A DNA stretch of 64,000 nt from positions 1 through 64,000 of the forward strand of contig NZ_JYJB01000005.1 in NCBI RefSeq assembly GCF_000956475.1. The letters run 5' to 3'. Made by a program: the position numbers and the translations under genes. Under the pieces are notes generated by a model. That model searched no databases. It was given only the letters and a program-made list of their open reading frames with translations, and was not told the origin of the DNA. How positions within the stretch are numbered: position 1 is the first letter of the stretch; the number at the start of each line of letters is the position of its first letter. This document shows, in pieces, positions 1 through 7,355 of the stretch. The stretch is from Microbacterium hydrocarbonoxydans (GTDB taxonomy: Bacteria > Actinomycetota > Actinomycetes > Actinomycetales > Microbacteriaceae).

Positions 1-107
1 ATCTGACAGACGTCTCCCAGATGGGGCATCGACGCCCCACCTGGCCGTCGATGCCCCATCTGACAGACGTCTCCCAGATGGGGCGCGGACGGGCAGATGG
101 GGCGTCG
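1..107. repeat. Cluster of GACGCCCC-type palindromic repeats (copy A)
   Basis: Five 14-bp units are visible. Forward (CGAYGCCCCAYCTG) units lie at 30-43 and 49-62; reverse (CAGATGGGGCRYSG) units lie at 18-31, 75-88 and 94-107. A 27-bp stretch at 1-27 recurs exactly at 58-84, so part of the cluster is a 57-bp tandem unit. The cluster ends directly at the stop codon of the DUF559 gene, and related clusters occur at 1192-1269 and 38923-39000. The left end may continue outside the window. Confidence 0.85.
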
Positions 108-108
108 A

Positions 109-1092
109 TCAACCGGGCGGGCGGATGCCGAAAGCCGCAAGCCTGTCACCGAAGACATCGACCGTGGCGATGTCAGAGGAGCCCCACCTGGCGGTCCGCC
201 ACCCGGTCACTCCGCGAATGTCGTCCTCACGGCGTTTCTCGGCAAGGATGACCTCCTGCGTCGTGCGGCCACGCGTCATCACCTCGTCGACGTACTTGTC
301 CTTGCCGTCGAACTCGCCGAAGCACCGCGCACCGAGGAACCCGAAGTCCAACCAGTAGTCGTTGCCCGCCGCACCGACGACGTGTATCTGAATGTCGTAG
401 TTGGTAAAACCCAACCGACTGAGGTGCAGCCGACTGACGCTTTCTCCCGGCGATTGCGCCCGGCCGTCGGCGAACGCGATCACCCGTCGCGCCTGACGAA
501 TGCCACGTCCATGAAGGCGCTCTGCTCGATCCTGCATCCGCTCGCGCCACTGCCGCGCCAGATCTTCGTTGTGCACGCTGCCGGTTGTCGCGTAGGCGTG
601 CAAAGCAGCATCCGCGGCGGAGATCGCAGCCTCCGGTTTCAGCGAACGAGCAAGGTCGAGTACCGTCCGATCGATCGTGGTGCACATGATGCCGTCGATC
701 TCGATGATGTCGATCTCACTGACCGCCACGTTGTGCCACCTGATCTTCGCGCGTGCGCGGCCATGCCGGGCGTCGGTTGTCGCAACATGCACCACGTCGG
801 GTGCGTGTCGATAGAGGGGAAGCGCGTGGATGACGGCGGCCGACGGACCCCAGAACACGAGCCCGGACCCCTCGGAGTTGAGATGTGCCGCCACGACTTC
901 GACAAGGTGGCGCCCCTCATTCCACAGGCTGTTCCAGTCGTCCGCGAAGATGTATCGGCCCCGGCGCACCTTGCGAAGTGTCTTCGTCTCGACGAGTCCA
1001 CGCACTTGGCGCTCGGTCAGGCCGCGCTCCATCAGCTCGCCACGGGTGTGCAGCAACGCCCGGGCGCCCGCGATGTCGATCGTCTTCGGCAT
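109..1092 (-). CDS. AbiEi-like N-terminal domain plus DUF559 (Vsr-like) protein
   Basis: Protein of 327 aa. The first ~60 residues resemble the winged-helix 'AbiEi antitoxin N-terminal' domain (GLTERQVRGLVETKTLRKVRRG). The C-terminal third has the DUF559 pattern, with an LDFGF segment followed by GEFDGKDKY, a Vsr/PD-(D/E)XK-like core. An in-frame ATG lies 18 nt upstream at 1110, but AGGAGG sits 8 nt before the ATG at 1092, so 1092 is preferred. No partner toxin gene adjoins it. Such proteins are common in actinobacteria and have no settled function. Repeat clusters flank the gene on both sides, which is unusual. Confidence 0.8.
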   Translation of the reverse strand: MPKTIDIAGARALLHTRGELMERGLTERQVRGLVETKTLRKVRRGRYIFADDWNSLWNEGRHLVEVVAAHLNSEGSGLVFWGPSAAVIHALPLYRHAPDVVHVATTDARHGRARAKIRWHNVAVSEIDIIEIDGIMCTTIDRTVLDLARSLKPEAAISAADAALHAYATTGSVHNEDLARQWRERMQDRAERLHGRGIRQARRVIAFADGRAQSPGESVSRLHLSRLGFTNYDIQIHVVGAAGNDYWLDFGFLGARCFGEFDGKDKYVDEVMTRGRTTQEVILAEKRREDDIRGVTGWRTARWGSSDIATVDVFGDRLAAFGIRPPG

Positions 1093-1191
1093 GCGCCGAT
1101 CCTCCTGCATGGAGATCCCGGATTCCGGGCTCTCCCCAGGCTCCGGGCCGACTTAGCTCGAAGCCGAAGATGTGCAGGAGAACTCTCGACA

Positions 1192-1269
1192 CGACGCCCC
1201 ACCTGCGCTGCGACGCCCCAGCTGGGAGACGACTCGCAGGTAGGGCGTGGACGGGCATGTGGGGCGTCG
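1192..1269. repeat. Cluster of GACGCCCC-type palindromic repeats (copy B)
   Basis: Two forward units (1192-1205, 1211-1224) are followed by two diverged reverse units (1237-1250, 1256-1269). The 2-forward/2-reverse layout is the same as at 38923-39000. It lies about 100 bp upstream of the DUF559 start and could fold into a cruciform. Confidence 0.8.
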
Positions 1270-1385
1270 GCCGGATCGGACGGAGCGGACGGGAACACCG
1301 CGGGACCAGCCTGAGCCGGGCTGCGGATGCCGGACGGCGGCGTGTGCGGGACTGCGGGGTCGGATGCCGGGGTTAGGGTCGAAGG

Positions 1386-2066
1386 GTGAATCCCGAACTC
1401 CAGGCGCGCATCGTGGCGGACTCCCGCGACCGCGTCGCGTGGATGCGGGCGCGCTCGCGCGGGATCACGGCGACCGACGTCGCGGGGCTCACGAGTGAGA
1501 AGTCGATCGCGCGCGCTGCCGACTCCAAGCTCGGCGGCGGGCCGCGCTTCGGCGGCAACGCCTACACCGACCACGGCCGCCGCCGTGAACCCGAGATCGC
1601 CGCCTGGGTGGCCGCCACACACGGGATCATGCCGTCATCCGCGCTGTTCCGGGCCGAGGTCGAGCACCGCCACCTCGCTACTCCCGACGGGATCGCGGTC
1701 GACGCAGATGGACGCATCAGGCTTGCCGAGATCAAGACCACCAACAAGCCGTTCCGCGGCATCCCCCGCACCTACTTGCGACAGGTGTGGTGGCAGCAGC
1801 ACGTGCTGGGCGCCGAGCGCACCCTGTTCGTGTGGGAGGAGCACGTCGACTTCTCGCCCGTGCACGACGAGCCGAAGTGCGTGTGGATCGACCGTGACGA
1901 CCGCGAGATCGGCAAACTCGTCAGTCTCGCGACCGCACTGATCGACGAGCTCTACCGCCGGACCACCGGCCAGCAGGTGCCGAGCAGGACGATGGATGCC
2001 GTCGCCAGCCGCCGGGAGCAGCTGCGCGAGCGCGACGCGTTCCGGGCACTGGCGCTCGCGGACTGA
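1386..2066 (+). CDS. YqaJ-like viral recombinase/exonuclease family protein
   Basis: GTG start, 226 aa. The pattern fits the lambda exonuclease/YqaJ branch of PD-(D/E)XK nucleases: an early serine/threonine segment (RGITATDVAG), a conserved Glu in RRREPEIAAW, an Asp in TPDGIAVDADG, the E-x-K pair in LAEIKTTNKP, and a Gln-rich helix (LRQVWWQQHV). In phages such proteins make 3' single strands for annealing-dependent recombination. No annealase (RecT/Bet) or other phage gene is nearby, so this is an orphan chromosomal copy. Its cellular role is unknown, but the fold assignment is fairly secure. Confidence 0.8.
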   Translation: MNPELQARIVADSRDRVAWMRARSRGITATDVAGLTSEKSIARAADSKLGGGPRFGGNAYTDHGRRREPEIAAWVAATHGIMPSSALFRAEVEHRHLATPDGIAVDADGRIRLAEIKTTNKPFRGIPRTYLRQVWWQQHVLGAERTLFVWEEHVDFSPVHDEPKCVWIDRDDREIGKLVSLATALIDELYRRTTGQQVPSRTMDAVASRREQLRERDAFRALALAD

Positions 2067-2071
2067 CGGGC

Positions 2072-2569
2072 CTACGCCACGCAGGTCGCGCCCAGCCCGG
2101 CAAGACCGATCGTCAGTTTTCGAGTCGCGGTCGGTGATGTCCACGCCGTGCCCGCGATGCTGGTGACTGTCAACGTCGTCGTGCTGCCGAGGAGGTTCGT
2201 CACCAGACTCGTGAGAAGGGCCTGGCTGAGGACGGCGGTGTATGTATAGGTTCCGCTCGAAGGTCCTGTCACCGTGATCCCGGACGTCACCGTCCCGGTG
2301 TTCGTGCCGGACGTCGCAGTCAGCTTCTGTCCGGTCAGCGGGTAGGGAGCCGTCCACACGAGCGTGACGCTCTGAAAGATGCCCAGGCCATTGTTCTGCA
2401 CGGTGCAGCTCGAGATCACGGGTGTGACCAGGGTCCCCGCCGTGAACGCCCCCGATCCGTACTCGGAGTCGACCCACGCGGCTTGCGTCTGCTGCACGGG
2501 CGGAGCGACGCCCAGCCCGACCAGCAGCGCGAGCCCCGCCAGTCCCCCGATCCACTGACGCCGGTTCAC
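2072..2569 (-). CDS. Secreted protein with SipW-type signal (alternate signal-mediated export)
   Basis: Protein of 165 aa. The N-terminus has a basic start (MNRRQW), a hydrophobic run, then AAWVDSEYGSGAFTAG, the signature that follows the cleavage region in proteins processed by SipW-type signal peptidases. The mature part is rich in Thr/Ser/Val, is probably beta-sandwich, and has only two Cys (near residues 55 and 163), which may pair. It is the last gene of the left-hand operon and overlaps the upstream LATTG gene by 4 nt (ATGA). No enzyme motif is visible. A structural surface or fibre role is inferred from the TasA/SipW precedent. Confidence 0.75.
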   Translation of the reverse strand: MNRRQWIGGLAGLALLVGLGVAPPVQQTQAAWVDSEYGSGAFTAGTLVTPVISSCTVQNNGLGIFQSVTLVWTAPYPLTGQKLTATSGTNTGTVTSGITVTGPSSGTYTYTAVLSQALLTSLVTNLLGSTTTLTVTSIAGTAWTSPTATRKLTIGLAGLGATCVA

Positions 2570-3192
2570 GAGTCGTCTCCGTCGCTCCGGGAGTGCCGCC
2601 GCACGACGACAAGCGCTCCACCCAAGACCAGCAGTACGGCGCCGGCGCCGAGAACCCAGAACACGACTGGCGACATTCCCGTCGTCGCGAGTCCTCCTTC
2701 CGGCCCGACCACCGCAGATTCCCCCGCCCCCGACGCGTGCACGCGCACGTCGGTCCGCCCATCCTCGCCACCTGCGGCGAGCGCCATCGAAAAGCGCACG
2801 TGGGCCGTCTCGGTGTCAGCCATCCGCGTGAGCTCGAACTCGGATCCATCGCGCGGGATGCGCCACCCCGAGCGCAGCACGGTCGCTCCGCCGGGGCATC
2901 CGCTCGCCGTCCACTCCTGCATGCAGAGCCTCGCGTCCACGACGAGATCCGCGCTCCCTGTCGCACTCACGCCGATCGTCACGATGCCGGGGTCTGGCGC
3001 GTCTGCGCTGACGACGACGTCCCACTGCACGGGCTCACCCGGGAGAAGAGATCCCGCAGCATCCCAGTCGGCCACCGACACCAGGCGCAGGACGCGCCCC
3101 TGCACGACCTGCGTCGTCGGCGCAGCCCATGCGGGCTGAGTCGGCAGCAGGGCGAGCACCACGAGCCCCGCAGCCATGAGAGCGCGCCTCAT
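2566..3192 (-). CDS. LATTG-anchored surface protein
   Basis: Protein of 208 aa. It has a classical signal peptide (RALMAAGLVVLALLPTQPAWA), an extracellular domain of about 145 residues, an LATTG sorting motif at residues 168-172, one membrane segment and a basic/acidic tail. LAXTG motifs are substrates of class E sortases in actinobacteria; no sortase gene lies in this window. It overlaps the signal peptidase gene upstream (3189-3192) and the exported-protein gene downstream (2566-2569), so it is translationally coupled in the operon. The counterpart in the mirrored operon is at 6594-7355. Its function is unknown; a wall-attached anchor for the SipW substrates is an inference. Confidence 0.75.
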   Translation of the reverse strand: MRRALMAAGLVVLALLPTQPAWAAPTTQVVQGRVLRLVSVADWDAAGSLLPGEPVQWDVVVSADAPDPGIVTIGVSATGSADLVVDARLCMQEWTASGCPGGATVLRSGWRIPRDGSEFELTRMADTETAHVRFSMALAAGGEDGRTDVRVHASGAGESAVVGPEGGLATTGMSPVVFWVLGAGAVLLVLGGALVVVRRHSRSDGDDS

Positions 3193-3767
3193 CTGCGCCC
3201 CCTCTCCCTCGGCCAGAACGCCCACACGACCAGCACTGCCGCGGCGACGGTGATGCCTCCCAGTACGAAGGGGTTGCCCATCCCCACGATGATCGTCGCG
3301 ATGCCGGGCACCGAGAACAGCACGATACGCCCCGACGTCACCGTGTACGGAGCCGGATCCTCGAGCGCGTTCGCATCGCCTTTCATGGTGATGACGCGCT
3401 GTGCCGGGGTCGCCCCGTCGGTGATCGAGGTGACGCGGTGCGTGATCGGCAGCTCTCCTTCCCGGTCGACCGTGACGACATCGCCGACCTCGATCTCGGA
3501 TGCCGGGATCCGCTGCACCACCGCCACGGAGCCCGCCGGAATCGTCGGCGACATCGACCCCGTCTTGAACATGATCAGCGTGATCCCCGCGGTGTAGGCG
3601 AGGATCACGAGCACGATGCAGATGACGCCGCTGATCGCGGCGATCCACAGCAGCAGGTCGGCGAGCACCTTGGCGGGGCCGCGCCGCGAAGAAGCGGATA
3701 CGGTTGCCGCTGCATCGTCGGGACTGTGCTGTTCCCGCAGCGCCCTCCTGGTCAGGGTCTCGCTCAT
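3189..3767 (-). CDS. SipW-like signal peptidase I
   Basis: Protein of 192 aa with N- and C-terminal membrane segments (around residues 36-67 and 160-185). The box TGSMSPTIPAGS places the nucleophile at Ser71. The second catalytic box is ITHRVTSI, so the general base is His110 rather than the Lys of ordinary bacterial LepB. The Ser/His pair is the mark of the SipW/archaeal/ER type. The frame is open upstream, but the ATG at 3767 gives the normal family length. It lies between predicted substrates and the LATTG gene and overlaps the latter by 4 nt. It probably cleaves the alternate signals of the neighbouring proteins. Confidence 0.88.
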   Translation of the reverse strand: MSETLTRRALREQHSPDDAAATVSASSRRGPAKVLADLLLWIAAISGVICIVLVILAYTAGITLIMFKTGSMSPTIPAGSVAVVQRIPASEIEVGDVVTVDREGELPITHRVTSITDGATPAQRVITMKGDANALEDPAPYTVTSGRIVLFSVPGIATIIVGMGNPFVLGGITVAAAVLVVWAFWPRERGRR

Positions 3768-3780
3768 CGCAGGCTCCGTC

Positions 3781-4413
3781 TCACGGAGTCGAGGTCGCCG
3801 CGAGCTCCCAGGTCGCCGTCTGGGAGGTTCCCTGGACCGTCGTGGGAGCACCGACGTTCATCACGAACTCGAAGCAGTAGTTGATCTGGTTTCCGCCGTC
3901 CTTGTTCAGCACCTGCGTGCTCGTCGCCCCGACCGTCAGCGCGGCGCCGGATGGAAGTCCGGTCGTCACGGGGATGCTCGCCCAGTTCGCGGCGGTGCAC
4001 CCGTTCGTCGTCGACACGGTCTTCACCGTGTAGGTGAGTTGCGCGCCGAGACCCGAGGCGTTGCCCGAGGCCGCCTTGAGCTGGACAGTGCCCGCCATCG
4101 ACGGGGTCACGGTCTTGACGCTGAAGAGCGCATAGACCTTGTCGCCCGGCGTCATGGCTCCGGCCGTCGTCGGGAGGGCGAACGAGAGCGTTGCGCCTGG
4201 AGAAGTCGGATGCTGGCTGAACGTCGCGCCATCCGTGGCGCCGACGATGTTGAACGTGCCGGCTGTGAAGCTGCCCGATCCGAACTCGGAGTCGTTCCAC
4301 GCGGCCAACGTCGCGGCGGCGCCCACGCCGAGCACGAGCCCGCCCGCGAGGAGGGCTCGTATCCGACGGGAACGCAATCGCCTGGCGTCCCGCAGCTGCC
4401 TGCGGGTGTTCAT
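3781..4413 (-). CDS. SipW-dependent exported protein (alternate signal)
   Basis: Protein of 210 aa. A strongly basic N-terminus (about 20 residues rich in Arg) precedes a hydrophobic segment and the signature LAAWNDSEFGSGSFTAGTF. The mature part is Thr/Ser/Ala-rich and low in charge, with two Cys (NGC and NYC), consistent with a beta-rich surface or filament subunit. It matches the RER_14450-type alternate-signal families by motif. It lies 7 nt after the preceding exported-protein gene and 13 nt before the signal peptidase gene. The N-terminal half strongly resembles the product of 4421-5023, so the two look like paralogues. Confidence 0.8.
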   Translation of the reverse strand: MNTRRQLRDARRLRSRRIRALLAGGLVLGVGAAATLAAWNDSEFGSGSFTAGTFNIVGATDGATFSQHPTSPGATLSFALPTTAGAMTPGDKVYALFSVKTVTPSMAGTVQLKAASGNASGLGAQLTYTVKTVSTTNGCTAANWASIPVTTGLPSGAALTVGATSTQVLNKDGGNQINYCFEFVMNVGAPTTVQGTSQTATWELAATSTP

Positions 4414-4420
4414 CTCACGC

Positions 4421-5023
4421 TCAGTTCGATTCGGCCGCGAACTCCCAGACGCCGGTCGCCGCGCCGCCTTCGGTCAGGCCTGCACCCGCGGTGGCGATGA
4501 AGCACACCTTCTGCGCAGCGCCCGCGACACCCGTGCCGTGGGCGAGGTCGAACGTCGCACCGGCGGTCGATGCCGACAGCGTGCTGCCAGACAGAAGAAG
4601 CGTGCCGTTGGTCGTCGCGGAACCGTCGCACGCGTCGGCCTCGTCGAGCGCATACACCGCGTACGAGATGTTCGTCGCGTTGGCTCCCGTACCGGACTCG
4701 AGCGATGTCGTCACGGTCGCGTCGCTGGTCGTGGTGGAGTCCAGGCGCACCCAGAACGGGGCGTAGACCGTGTCGGTGGGCGACAGGTTGCCTGCCAGGG
4801 GAAGCGTGAATGTGAGCGCGGCACCCGGAGCCGCGGCGTGCTCGCCCCAGCCTGCTGCGGCCGAGGTCGCCGAGCCCTCGAGGTTGAACGCTCCGGCCGT
4901 GAACGTGCCGTTCGCGAATTCGGAGTCGTTCCACGCAGCGAGCGTGACCGCCGTGCCGATGCCGAGCACGAGTCCGCCCGCGAGGATCGCGAGCACCTTG
5001 CGCTGGTTTGCCGTTGTCGTCAT
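4421..5023 (-). CDS. SipW-dependent exported protein (alternate signal), first gene of left operon
   Basis: Protein of 200 aa starting MTTTANQRKV; the frame is open 40 codons further up, but a GGGGGA ribosome site lies just before the ATG at 5023. The signal segment ends in LAAWNDSEFANGTFTAGAF, nearly identical to the next gene. The mature part is acidic and Thr/Ala-rich with two Cys (DAC and KVC). It is probably a secreted structural subunit processed by the signal peptidase at 3189-3767. It is transcribed away from the AT-rich region 5024-5290, which it shares with the right-hand operon. Confidence 0.8.
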   Translation of the reverse strand: MTTTANQRKVLAILAGGLVLGIGTAVTLAAWNDSEFANGTFTAGAFNLEGSATSAAAGWGEHAAAPGAALTFTLPLAGNLSPTDTVYAPFWVRLDSTTTSDATVTTSLESGTGANATNISYAVYALDEADACDGSATTNGTLLLSGSTLSASTAGATFDLAHGTGVAGAAQKVCFIATAGAGLTEGGAATGVWEFAAESN

Positions 5024-5174
5024 GTGAGATTCCCCCTCAGGAATTCCGGTGAGCGAGACGGAGTGCGTCTGGGGAACGGCCACCCCCTCAAGCGACCGGC
5101 ATCCGCCTCGTTCGCCATCATCACCCTCTCGGAGCCTGTTCACAAGAAGCCCTGGTCACGATTGGGCGACGATA

Positions 5175-5202
5175 AATATTCCGATATGACCAATATTCCG
5201 AT
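5175..5202. promoter_or_regulatory. 11-bp direct repeat in the divergent SipW-operon promoter region
   Basis: AATATTCCGAT occurs at 5175-5185 and again at 5192-5202, 17 bp apart start to start. It lies in an unusually AT-rich patch midway between the two divergent operons. The spacing and position suggest a regulator site or overlapping promoter elements controlling both operons. No known regulator motif is recognised. Confidence 0.5.
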
Positions 5203-5290
5203 GTTCCTAGACACCCGGGCCGCGATGCATTACGAATGACACGAGGCCCCTACCCACGGCCTCTTCACCACATGTCCTGAGGGGGACGGT

Positions 5291-6010
5291 ATGGAACCGA
5301 GACGAGCGCGCCGCGCCATGAAGAACAACAAGGCACGGAAGGTCATCGCGATCGTCGCGGCGGCCGCCGTGGCAGGGGTGGGAGCCACCCTGAGCCTCGC
5401 AGCCTGGAACGACACCGAGTGGCTGTTCGCCAGCGACGGCACCGGAGGACCCGGCATCACGACCTCGACGTTCGAGCTCGAGCAGGTCGCACTCCCCGCG
5501 GCCGGGACAGCTCCCGCCACAGTCACCTGGGCCGATTTCGAGGCCAACCCGGGCAACGGTGTCACGTTCACGCTGACAGATCTGACCCCCGGAGACGCGA
5601 CGTATGCGCTGGTCGCACTGCGGTCCAAGGTCGGCTCGCTGGGCGGCGAGGCGACGCTGGCGTCCGCGGTCGCGGCGAACGGGGTGACCGTCGCCGACGC
5701 CGGCGGACATCTGTGGAACGCCACCGATCTCCGGGTCGCGACCTGGAACGGCGCCGACGTCACGGCGACCAAGGCCTGCAACGCAGCCACGTTCGGCGGC
5801 ACCGGCAACACCACGATCGCCAGCGGCGACCTGGGCACGGCCTCAGGCAACGCGGCGCAGACCTATGCGGCGGATGCGGGAGATGTGAACTTCTACTGCT
5901 TCGAGCTGACGTTCACCGTTCCCGGCACTCTGCCCACCGGCATCACGGTCGACGACTACATGGGCCGCAGCATCGCGCCCGCGTGGAAGTTCGACGCCGT
6001 CTCCGACTGA
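5291..6010 (+). CDS. SipW-dependent exported protein, first gene of right operon
   Basis: Protein of 239 aa. GAGGGGGA lies 4-5 nt before the ATG; a second Met (residue 10) is possible. Basic N-terminus, hydrophobic segment and LSLAAWNDTEWLF, a diverged SipW-type signature that lacks the usual FTAG segment. The mature part is about 200 residues, rich in Ala/Thr/Gly, with two Cys (KAC near 162, FYC near 202). It is transcribed from the same intergenic region as the left operon and followed 11 nt later by its own signal peptidase gene. Its role is unknown; presumably an exported surface subunit. Confidence 0.75.
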   Translation: MEPRRARRAMKNNKARKVIAIVAAAAVAGVGATLSLAAWNDTEWLFASDGTGGPGITTSTFELEQVALPAAGTAPATVTWADFEANPGNGVTFTLTDLTPGDATYALVALRSKVGSLGGEATLASAVAANGVTVADAGGHLWNATDLRVATWNGADVTATKACNAATFGGTGNTTIASGDLGTASGNAAQTYAADAGDVNFYCFELTFTVPGTLPTGITVDDYMGRSIAPAWKFDAVSD

Positions 6011-6021
6011 TCAGAACCATC

Positions 6022-6597
6022 ATGACCTCGACCGCAGAATCGCTGCGCGATCGCGAGGTCGACCAGGAGCCGCGCGGGCGTGATCGCTCATCACGCCCGC
6101 GCCGGCGCGGCTCCGTCCTCCCCGCGATCCAGAACGCCCTGGTGTGGCTGCTCGGCATCATCGGCGCCATCGCCATCGCCTGGCTGCTCGCGTCGTGGAT
6201 CTTCGGGCTTCACCTGGTGATCCTGACCACGGGCTCGATGTCCCCGGCGATGCCGCCGGGGACGGCCGTGATCGAGAGGACCACGGATGCCGCAGACCTC
6301 GCCGTCGGTGATGTCGTCAGCGTCCCGCGTGCTCACGACGGTCAGCTGGTGACGCATCGCATCGTCGGCATCGACGACGCGGCGAGCGCGGCGGAGCGCG
6401 CTCTGACCCTGCGCGGCGACGCGAACGATACGGATGACGCGGACTCCTACGTCGTCTCGCGAGCGGGGATCATGCTCTTCGCGATCCCGGGGCTCGGCAT
6501 CGCGCTCTCGGCGATGACCTCTCCTGCGGGACTCGCGATTCTCGGCGTCGTCCTCGCCGGCGCGGTCCTGTGGGTGCTGTGGCCAGGGAGGAGATGA
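6022..6597 (+). CDS. SipW-like signal peptidase I (second copy)
   Basis: Protein of 191 aa with an N-terminal membrane segment (about residues 38-69) and a C-terminal one. TTGSMSPAMPPG gives Ser72 as nucleophile and LVTHRIVG gives His112 as general base, again the SipW/ER type. The ATG at 6022 fits the family length; the open frame extends upstream but overlaps the previous gene. It overlaps the next gene by 4 nt (ATGA at 6594). It is paralogous to the enzyme at 3189-3767 and occupies the same relative place in the mirrored operon. Confidence 0.88.
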   Translation: MTSTAESLRDREVDQEPRGRDRSSRPRRRGSVLPAIQNALVWLLGIIGAIAIAWLLASWIFGLHLVILTTGSMSPAMPPGTAVIERTTDAADLAVGDVVSVPRAHDGQLVTHRIVGIDDAASAAERALTLRGDANDTDDADSYVVSRAGIMLFAIPGLGIALSAMTSPAGLAILGVVLAGAVLWVLWPGRR

Positions 6598-7355
6598 CCG
6601 TGCCGGTTCTCCGCACGCACATGCGCCGCTTAACCGGCGCCGCTCTCATCGTCGTGTCCGCGTGCACGGGCGCCGTGTCCATCGGTGCGGCTGCCGCACA
6701 GGCGGCTCCCTTCTTCGCCGATCCGCAGCAGTCGACCGCCGGCCGCTTGACACTCGAGACCTCGCCCTGGGTCTCGAGCGATGCGCATGGCGTGCAGCAG
6801 CTGGCCCTGGACCAGCCTCTCGCGCTCTCCCCTGGCGACAACGGCTTCTGGGAGATCAGAGCCGCACACGACGATCCGTCAGGCCCCGCGACGCTGTCCG
6901 TCGAGATCACCTCCTCGGGTTCTCTCGCGCAGCATCCGGACGGTCTCCGCCTCACCTTCCGGCAGTGCCTGGCCGAATGGTCGGGCCTCGCCGCCGGCGC
7001 TCCGTCGTGCTCGGCGCCGGGCGGTGCCGTCACGCTGGCACCGACCGTGGCATCGGCCACCACCTACCTGGTCGACCTCGCCGCAGGCTCGGCGCAGTAC
7101 ATGCTCGTCACCGCGCGTCTCGACGGCGATGACGCGACCCTGCAGGGGCTGGGCTCCACGGTCGGGGTCGGGCTGACGGCCGTCAGGACGGATGCCGCTC
7201 CGGTACCGGGCCCGGGCTCCGCGCTTGCGACGACCGGAGCCGACGGCACCGCCATGCTGCAGCTGCTCATCGCCGCACTCGCTGCCGCCGGCGTCGGGGC
7301 AGGACTGCGGATGCTGCGCCGCCCGGCAGAGGCATCGAAGGAGGCCATGTCGTGA
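6594..7355 (+). CDS. LATTG-anchored surface protein (second copy)
   Basis: Protein of 253 aa. It has a signal peptide ending near AAAAQAAPFF, an extracellular domain with two Cys (RQC, PSC), an LATTG sorting motif at residues 211-215, one membrane segment and the tail LRMLRRPAEASKEAMS. The start ATG overlaps the signal peptidase stop and is preceded by GGGAGGAG. The stop overlaps the GTG start of the next gene (GTGA). It is the equivalent of 2566-3192 in the other operon. Class E sortase anchoring is inferred from the motif, and the sortase must be encoded elsewhere. Confidence 0.75.
   Translation: MTVPVLRTHMRRLTGAALIVVSACTGAVSIGAAAAQAAPFFADPQQSTAGRLTLETSPWVSSDAHGVQQLALDQPLALSPGDNGFWEIRAAHDDPSGPATLSVEITSSGSLAQHPDGLRLTFRQCLAEWSGLAAGAPSCSAPGGAVTLAPTVASATTYLVDLAAGSAQYMLVTARLDGDDATLQGLGSTVGVGLTAVRTDAAPVPGPGSALATTGADGTAMLQLLIAALAAAGVGAGLRMLRRPAEASKEAMS

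Noticed and set aside
109..1092. Complete type IV toxin-antitoxin (AbiEi/AbiEii) locus
   Set aside because: No AbiEii nucleotidyltransferase gene lies next to it; only the N-terminal domain resembles AbiEi and the C-terminus is DUF559.
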